Of a stretch of DNA of 64,000 nt, positions 59,009 through 64,000 are shown in pieces. The DNA is from Hyphomicrobiales bacterium. Lineage in GTDB: Bacteria > Pseudomonadota > Alphaproteobacteria > Rhizobiales > Rhizobiaceae. Position numbers and translations under genes: made by a program. Under the pieces are notes generated by a model, which made no database searches, was not told where the DNA came from, and saw only the letters and a program-made list of their open reading frames with translations. The stretch spans positions 285,451 through 349,450 of the forward strand of contig UBJR01000013.1 in the NCBI GenBank assembly GCA_900465675.1. Direction: 5' to 3'. How positions within the stretch are numbered: the stretch's first letter is position 1; each line of letters starts with the position of its first letter.

Positions 59009-61339
59009 ATGAACGAACTTGTAAATCAGCTTATCGGAACGCCTGTCCCGACCGCTCCCTCCGACGCCCGCTTCACCCGCATTCCCGAGGACTCTCTCGT
59101 CCTCGACCGCGGCATCCAGTTCAAGGCGATCCACTGCTCTCCGCAGGGCGTAGTCCTGCGCCGCATGGACGAGACGAACGCAAACGAGACCTGGACGCAG
59201 CAGCAGGTGCACGAGGCCCTCGTCCGGAAGACCAGCCCGATGCAGATCATTCCGCGCTTCTTCGCAGAATCGAATGCGAAGGCCCGCGTCTACGGCACCG
59301 ACAACCTCTCCTGCCTGGCGCCCGACGACCAGGAGGTCGTCGTCCAGCGCGAGTTCTACGTCCGCTCCTTCCTCAACATGGAAGATCGGTCGCACGAAGC
59401 GTGCCGCCGGGCCCGCAAGGCTGGCCTCCCCGTTCCGATGAAGATCACCCGCTCCAGCGAATCCATGCGTCCTGTCATCAAGACCATCGCGTTGGAATGG
59501 CGCGACATTCAGATGCGTCGCAGCACCACCAATCCGACGTACCGAAGCAAGGGCGCCGACAAGATCGTTATTCCGGCGCCCTCGACGCTCAAGGATTGGA
59601 TTCTTCTGATGGAGAAGAACGAGTTCAATCCGATCTGCCTTCAGAACAAGCACCGCTCCGAAAAGCCGGAGTACTTCACGGCGGACGAGCTGGTTCATCT
59701 GGACAAGGCCGTCAAGTCCGCGTGCTCGACGACCAAGCCGAACATCGCCGCGATCCACAAGATCATGGAAGGCGAGATCAAGCTGGAGAACGAGAAGCGC
59801 AAGGATGGAGAGAAGCTCCGCTGCCCCAACGTCGACACCTTGCGCAGCCGTTACAACGACCTGCCTGCGGCGTACCGCGAGCTCGGCCGGGACGGCGAGG
59901 AGACGGCCAAGCGTGACTGGCAGCCGGTGCTGGGAGGCCGCGACGTCGTGCGCAATCTCGAGGAGGTCCAGTTCGACGACCACCTGACCGACATCCACGT
60001 CCTGCTGGCCAAGACCGGCATCTGGCAGACGCTGACGAAGGAAGAGCGCAAGCGCATCAAACGAACCCGACTGTGGATCTCGGCGATGATCTGCGTCGCC
60101 AGCCGTTCGATCATCGCGCTTCACGTGAGCGCACAGGCGCCCTCCATGAAGTCTGCGACGATGTCTCTGGAAATGGCGACGCGCGACAAGACCGCCCTTG
60201 CGAAGCGTCTGGGCTGCACGACGGCATGGGACCAAGGCGGGACGATCGAGATGATCGCTGTCGATTCCGCCGCCTATTTCGCCCATCGCCCGTTCCGGGT
60301 GATGGTAAACGACGCCGGCACGGATCTCTTCCTCCCTCGTGCAGGCGACGCACCGGCACGAGGGCATATCGAGCGCTGGTTCCACACGTTCGGCTCTTCG
60401 ATGTTCAACTTCTTCGTGGGTCGCTCCTGGAGCTCGCCCGATGAAAAAGGGAACTACGACTCCGAGGGTCAGGCGGCGCTGGTAGCGGAGCAGGCAGCGG
60501 AGTGCATGATCAAGTGGGTGGTCGACGGATATCACAATACGCCGCATTCGGAACTGAACTGGGCGACGCCACGCGACCGCTGGCTGCAGCTAAGCGCCAA
60601 GTTCGGCGTCGTCCCCGGCCCTACCGGGAGCCGACGCACTGAGCTGTTCGGCCCCCTGGTCGACCGCCATCTGAGCGTAAGGGGGCTTCGTAACGCGGGC
60701 CTCTATTACAACAGCCGGCAGCTTCAGCATGTCTTCCGCGAGAACAAGACCGACACCGTAATGGCGCGGATCAACAACCACGATCTCGGTGGGATCGCGG
60801 TTTTGACGAAGGCGGGCTGGCTGGAGGTTCCGTGCGTTTACCCGGAACTGCGCGGCGTCAGCATCTGGCAGTGGCTCGCCGCGACGGAGAAGCTGCGGGT
60901 GTTCAACAAGCAGAACGCCAAAGCGTCGCGCAGCGTGATGCTTGAGACGTTTACCTGGCTCAAGGATCAGGCCGAGATGGTCCGTCTCGAAGCCGGCATC
61001 GTCTCGCCGGTCCTCACTGCCGAGGACTACGCGCGCTTCGAGAAGAAGATGGATTTCGTGTTCGAGCTCCATGACGAAAAGGTCGAGGGGCATGTTCCTC
61101 CGGAAGGGGAATGGCACCCGAGCACCGAGCTCTTCGAGGCCCTCGATATCCAGCCGGTCATCTACGCGAAGTCCTTGAAAGAAGCGAAGGCGGAGGCAAA
61201 GGCGGCGAAGGAAGCCGCCGAAAGAGGCGGACGCCCCGATCTCGCAGGCGTGCAGCAGGCAGCGGAGACGGCGCAGGCACTAGCCCGCGAGGCGGAAGCC
61301 GGCGCGATCCAGACCATCAGCAACATCTTCGACGAGTAG
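59009..61339 (+). CDS. tnsB: TnsB-like DDE transposase
   Basis: A 776-residue transposase that binds the element ends and joins the 3' ends to target. The N-terminal third holds DNA-binding domains (CPNVDTLRSRYNDLP). The integrase core has the acidic triad in QFDDHLTDIHV (about 322), IAVDSAAYF (about 419) and ARGHIERWFHTF (about 455). A Mu/TnsB-type beta-barrel and a charged, Ala/Glu-rich C-terminal tail follow. It sits between tnsA and tnsC in one operon. Confidence 0.93.
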   Translation: MNELVNQLIGTPVPTAPSDARFTRIPEDSLVLDRGIQFKAIHCSPQGVVLRRMDETNANETWTQQQVHEALVRKTSPMQIIPRFFAESNAKARVYGTDNLSCLAPDDQEVVVQREFYVRSFLNMEDRSHEACRRARKAGLPVPMKITRSSESMRPVIKTIALEWRDIQMRRSTTNPTYRSKGADKIVIPAPSTLKDWILLMEKNEFNPICLQNKHRSEKPEYFTADELVHLDKAVKSACSTTKPNIAAIHKIMEGEIKLENEKRKDGEKLRCPNVDTLRSRYNDLPAAYRELGRDGEETAKRDWQPVLGGRDVVRNLEEVQFDDHLTDIHVLLAKTGIWQTLTKEERKRIKRTRLWISAMICVASRSIIALHVSAQAPSMKSATMSLEMATRDKTALAKRLGCTTAWDQGGTIEMIAVDSAAYFAHRPFRVMVNDAGTDLFLPRAGDAPARGHIERWFHTFGSSMFNFFVGRSWSSPDEKGNYDSEGQAALVAEQAAECMIKWVVDGYHNTPHSELNWATPRDRWLQLSAKFGVVPGPTGSRRTELFGPLVDRHLSVRGLRNAGLYYNSRQLQHVFRENKTDTVMARINNHDLGGIAVLTKAGWLEVPCVYPELRGVSIWQWLAATEKLRVFNKQNAKASRSVMLETFTWLKDQAEMVRLEAGIVSPVLTAEDYARFEKKMDFVFELHDEKVEGHVPPEGEWHPSTELFEALDIQPVIYAKSLKEAKAEAKAAKEAAERGGRPDLAGVQQAAETAQALAREAEAGAIQTISNIFDE

Positions 61340-61347
61340 GAGACGAC

Positions 61348-62514
61348 ATGTCGGAACACACGATCCAATCCAAGCAAACTGGTCACAACGACGAGGTGAA
61401 CATCATGACGACTGCAGCAGAAGTGTCCGAATTCGGGCAGACCAATGACGAAAAGCGAAGCCGCGCGGCGATCGACCGCGTACGCGGCCTGATGGATCCG
61501 CGCCTGCTTGCGGCGGCCGATCGGCTGGCGGCAGTCAACGGACGGTACGTCCCTATCACGCGCGACAAGCCGCTGCTGGGGCATCTGAAGGCCCTGGTTG
61601 CAAGCGTCACAGCGCCGCCTACCGGCAAGCCTGACAAGCGACGGATCTTGGCCGTGGTTGGCAAGTCAGGGGCCGGCAAGACGACGGCCCTTGCCGAGCA
61701 CATCGCGCGCATTCCCGAAATGCAGGCCTACCGCGACGAAGACGGGATCTGGATTCACCCCACGATCTTCATCGAGGCGCCCTCGCCCTGCACGCCCCGC
61801 CTTCTGGCGATCGCGGGCTTGGAGGCGCTCGGGCACGCTCCGCCGGACCGCATCCGAGAAAACGAGGCGTGGCTGCTTTTCCGGCGCCTGCTCAAGGTGC
61901 ACAAGGTGATGTTCGTCGTGATCGACGAGTGCCAGAACGCCATCGAGACCGCTTCCGTCAGACAGGCGACAGTGATCGGGGATGCATTCAAGCACCTCAC
62001 CCAGATGAGCGACTGGCCTGTCCGCCTCATCCTGGCAGGCGTGCCGCCGCTTGCGAGCTTCCTCGCCCGCAAGCAGCTCTACAATCGACGTACGGTAATC
62101 CCGTTCGATTCGCTCGATACCGCAGGCAACCAAGGACTTCTTTCGGAAGTTCTGCGTATTGTCATCGAGGATCATGCCAACCTTGAGATGGCGGAAGGCC
62201 TGGACGATGAAGACTTTCGCTCCCGCCTGCTGCACGCCGTCGACGCCGAGTTCGGCTCAGGCCTTCAGATGATCCGCGCCGCGGTGGAGCGCGCCGTGCT
62301 CGCCGATCGTCGTTCCGTGACGAAGGACGATTTCAAGGCGGTGTACGCGTCGTTCTCCGGATGCAAGCCCACCATGAACGTGTTCGACGCCCCGGACTGG
62401 GCCGAGCTGAACCCGGCTACCGCCCTTCTGAGAGCCGAGGACCGCGCGTGGGAGGAGGAGCGCAAGCGCACCAAGGGCAAGGAGGCAACCATCCGCTCGG
62501 TGAGGCCGCAATGA
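61348..62514 (+). CDS. tnsC: TnsC/TniB-like AAA+ ATPase
   Basis: A 388-residue ATPase that links target selection by TniQ to the transposase. Walker A VVGKSGAGKTTAL (about 105-112), Walker B MFVVIDECQNA (about 190), and a sensor stretch LILAGVPPL. ATG 61348 lies 8 bases past tnsB behind AGGAGA. Its end overlaps the TniQ start (ATGA). Confidence 0.94.
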   Translation: MSEHTIQSKQTGHNDEVNIMTTAAEVSEFGQTNDEKRSRAAIDRVRGLMDPRLLAAADRLAAVNGRYVPITRDKPLLGHLKALVASVTAPPTGKPDKRRILAVVGKSGAGKTTALAEHIARIPEMQAYRDEDGIWIHPTIFIEAPSPCTPRLLAIAGLEALGHAPPDRIRENEAWLLFRRLLKVHKVMFVVIDECQNAIETASVRQATVIGDAFKHLTQMSDWPVRLILAGVPPLASFLARKQLYNRRTVIPFDSLDTAGNQGLLSEVLRIVIEDHANLEMAEGLDDEDFRSRLLHAVDAEFGSGLQMIRAAVERAVLADRRSVTKDDFKAVYASFSGCKPTMNVFDAPDWAELNPATALLRAEDRAWEEERKRTKGKEATIRSVRPQ

Positions 62515-64000
62515 ACAGATTGTCCAACCTGCTGCCTTTCCACGCCGGGGAAGAGACTGTCGCGAGCTTCGCCTCGCGGCTTTCCGCCGCCTGCGGTTAC
62601 CGCCATCCCCGGTCCTTCGGTGCCGATCTCGGCTTCGACTTCCAAGCGCTGGCAGTCGGCAACGAGACCGCCGTCGCCACGTTTGCATCGCTCCTGGACC
62701 GGCGGAAGGAAGACCTCCTTCCAGGTGTCGTGCGATCCTCGGACGACCGCATGAACACGGTTCGCGGCGAATCCCTCACCCGTAAGCTCGTACAGCGACA
62801 GCGGCTGCGGTTCTGCCCGCACTGCGTCCGCGACGATGAGGTCCGACGGGAAGGCAGACGAGGCTTCAGGGCGTTCGGCCGGCTTGAGTGGCTTGTGACA
62901 GCCGTGCGCGTGTGCAGAGATCATGGTACCAGCTTGATTACCTGCGACCACCTGCCCGTCCCGATGTTCGCCCACGACTTTGTCACCAACCTTGCGGAAG
63001 AGGCTGGAAGGATGGAAGGCCATCTGGCTTCGGCAGGCAAAATGCCGGTCGATGCGCTACAGCTTTACGTAGAGGCGCGGCTTCGTGGTCGCGAGCGTTT
63101 GGACAACTGGCTGGACCGCCTTCCGCTCTACGTGGTCGTACGGGTCGCGGAGGTGGTCGGCGCGATGGATCGCCATGGCGTCAAGTTCAAGCAATCTGGT
63201 ATCGGCGAGGTGGAATGGTCCGCGTGCGCGGGCCATGGCTATGAAATCCTGGCGAACCGCGACGGCTTCGTGGGCTTCCTACGGTCGCTGACCCGAAGCT
63301 TCCACGAACGAAGCGGCGACGCAGGCGGAAGAGCAGTGTTCGGTCGCCTGTACGAGAATCTCGCTCACGACACGGCAGACAGTGCTTTTGACCCGACCCG
63401 AGACATCATCAAGGACGTCGCGATGTGCACGCTGCCGCTCGGTCCAGGCGATGACTTCTTTGGACCAGTGTCAGAACGTCGACTCCACTCCGTGCAGTCC
63501 GCGTCGAGGGAATTCGACATCCACCCCAAGCGCCTTCGCAAGCTGCTTCTCAATTCGGGGGTGATCGACGTGCCAACGGCAGCAGGCACGTACGAACGCA
63601 TCGTCGTAGACGCGGCGACGATGGAGAGCTTCTGCACCGAGGCGAAGGCAACCCTAGGGGTTCCCGAAGCAAAGGAGCGTCTTGGCCTGACGCGTATCTG
63701 GTTCGAAGAACTGGTGTCAGGCGGGGAGCTGTCTCCGATCGGGAAGGCTTCCGACGCGGTCGAAACTTCAATAGAAGTCGAGCGTCGTTTCGCCGTCGCC
63801 AATGTATATGGTCTGTTGAGCAGGTTGCAGTCCGTGGTGACTGCGGATTTTGCCGAGGGCATGTCGGACATCTCTTCCGTCGCCCGCCAGGCGAACTGCA
63901 CGTTTCGAGAGATCCTCGACCTACTCCTTGGCGGCTCGCTCAAGCTCGTCGCGACTGCGTCTTCGCCGGCAACCTTTGATGCGATACGCCTCGATCCCGA
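62511..64000 (+). CDS. tniQ: TniQ/TnsD-like target-selection protein (3' end outside window)
   Basis: ATG 62511 overlaps the tnsC stop. The frame is open to the right edge (about 497 residues). The N-terminus is TniQ-like (LLPFHAGEETVASFASRLSAACG), with a zinc-ribbon pair RFCPHCVRDDE (about 101) and VCREHGTSLITC. The C-terminal half is helical and longer than in short TniQ proteins, so it is more like a TnsD, which would choose a fixed attachment site. The site cannot be read from this window. Confidence 0.88.
   Translation, partial: MNRLSNLLPFHAGEETVASFASRLSAACGYRHPRSFGADLGFDFQALAVGNETAVATFASLLDRRKEDLLPGVVRSSDDRMNTVRGESLTRKLVQRQRLRFCPHCVRDDEVRREGRRGFRAFGRLEWLVTAVRVCRDHGTSLITCDHLPVPMFAHDFVTNLAEEAGRMEGHLASAGKMPVDALQLYVEARLRGRERLDNWLDRLPLYVVVRVAEVVGAMDRHGVKFKQSGIGEVEWSACAGHGYEILANRDGFVGFLRSLTRSFHERSGDAGGRAVFGRLYENLAHDTADSAFDPTRDIIKDVAMCTLPLGPGDDFFGPVSERRLHSVQSASREFDIHPKRLRKLLLNSGVIDVPTAAGTYERIVVDAATMESFCTEAKATLGVPEAKERLGLTRIWFEELVSGGELSPIGKASDAVETSIEVERRFAVANVYGLLSRLQSVVTADFAEGMSDISSVARQANCTFREILDLLLGGSLKLVATASSPATFDAIRLDP

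Noticed and set aside
58757..60547. 596-aa minus-strand frame across tnsA/tnsB
   Set aside because: Shadow frame with Val/Arg/Asp-rich composition; the plus strand encodes the clear DDE transposase.
1..64000. CRISPR array or tRNA/rRNA genes
   Set aside because: I saw no regular short repeats with spacers and no tRNA-like T-loop in a proper context; by-eye reading cannot exclude a tRNA.

Overview
The window looks like an accessory stress-survival region, perhaps on a megaplasmid or genomic island, of an alphaproteobacterium of the order Hyphomicrobiales (Rhizobium/Ensifer-like). This is inferred from high GC, GC-rich third codon positions, families typical of rhizobia (DUF982, DUF2934, DUF1236, DUF3606 and DUF6894 proteins, HWE kinases, several Ku genes) and four exact matches to the general stress sigma factor EcfG promoter (GGAAC-N16/17-CGTT). 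I see no rRNA, tRNA, CRISPR array or replication origin.

Layout. 1-14 kb: a hybrid kinase running off the left edge, an EcfG-type promoter driving a DUF3597 / DUF892 / HPII-catalase cluster, a GFA protein, a DUF2934-receiver fusion, glycogen debranching enzyme GlgX, and an HWE kinase with a receiver-only regulator. 14-19.6 kb: a mobile island. A RuvC-fold TnpB-like gene (frameshifted) has 19-bp inverted repeats around it, and a truncated second copy of its 5' end lies 3.5 kb upstream. Between the two copies are a long DNA cytosine methyltransferase and a broken UV-endonuclease gene. 19.6-28 kb: stress SDR, a DUF3606 / exonuclease III operon, a ligase-only LigD, a Crp/Fnr regulator and a GAF-GAF kinase. 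28-38 kb: small envelope and general-stress proteins, DUF1236 proteins, a PAS hybrid kinase and an isochorismatase-like hydrolase. 38-42 kb: a MocR regulator divergent from a cupin / CMD / HD / HD cluster. 42-50 kb: DUF4334 and FMN-binding stress proteins, tandem Ku genes, an iron-permease family protein and many gene relics. 50-56 kb: divergent Phd/PIN genes, three unrecognised genes, and a second, divergent methyltransferase built like the first.

56-64 kb: the core operon of a Tn7-like transposon. It reads, in order, four small unknown ORFs, TnsA, a 52-aa ORF, TnsB, TnsC and TniQ/TnsD, with candidate end repeats near 56.05-56.20 kb. It runs off the right edge, so its cargo and far end are not visible.

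The intact genes add up to a stress toolkit: peroxide removal (catalase, DUF892), DNA repair (LigD, two Ku, XthA, formerly a UV endonuclease), glycogen turnover, and much two-component sensing with few DNA-binding outputs. Throughout are decayed second copies of genes that are intact elsewhere in the same window (Crp/Fnr, DUF892, iron permease, LigD, PIN toxin, DUF2934-receiver, receiver domains), which points to repeated duplication, recombination and loss.
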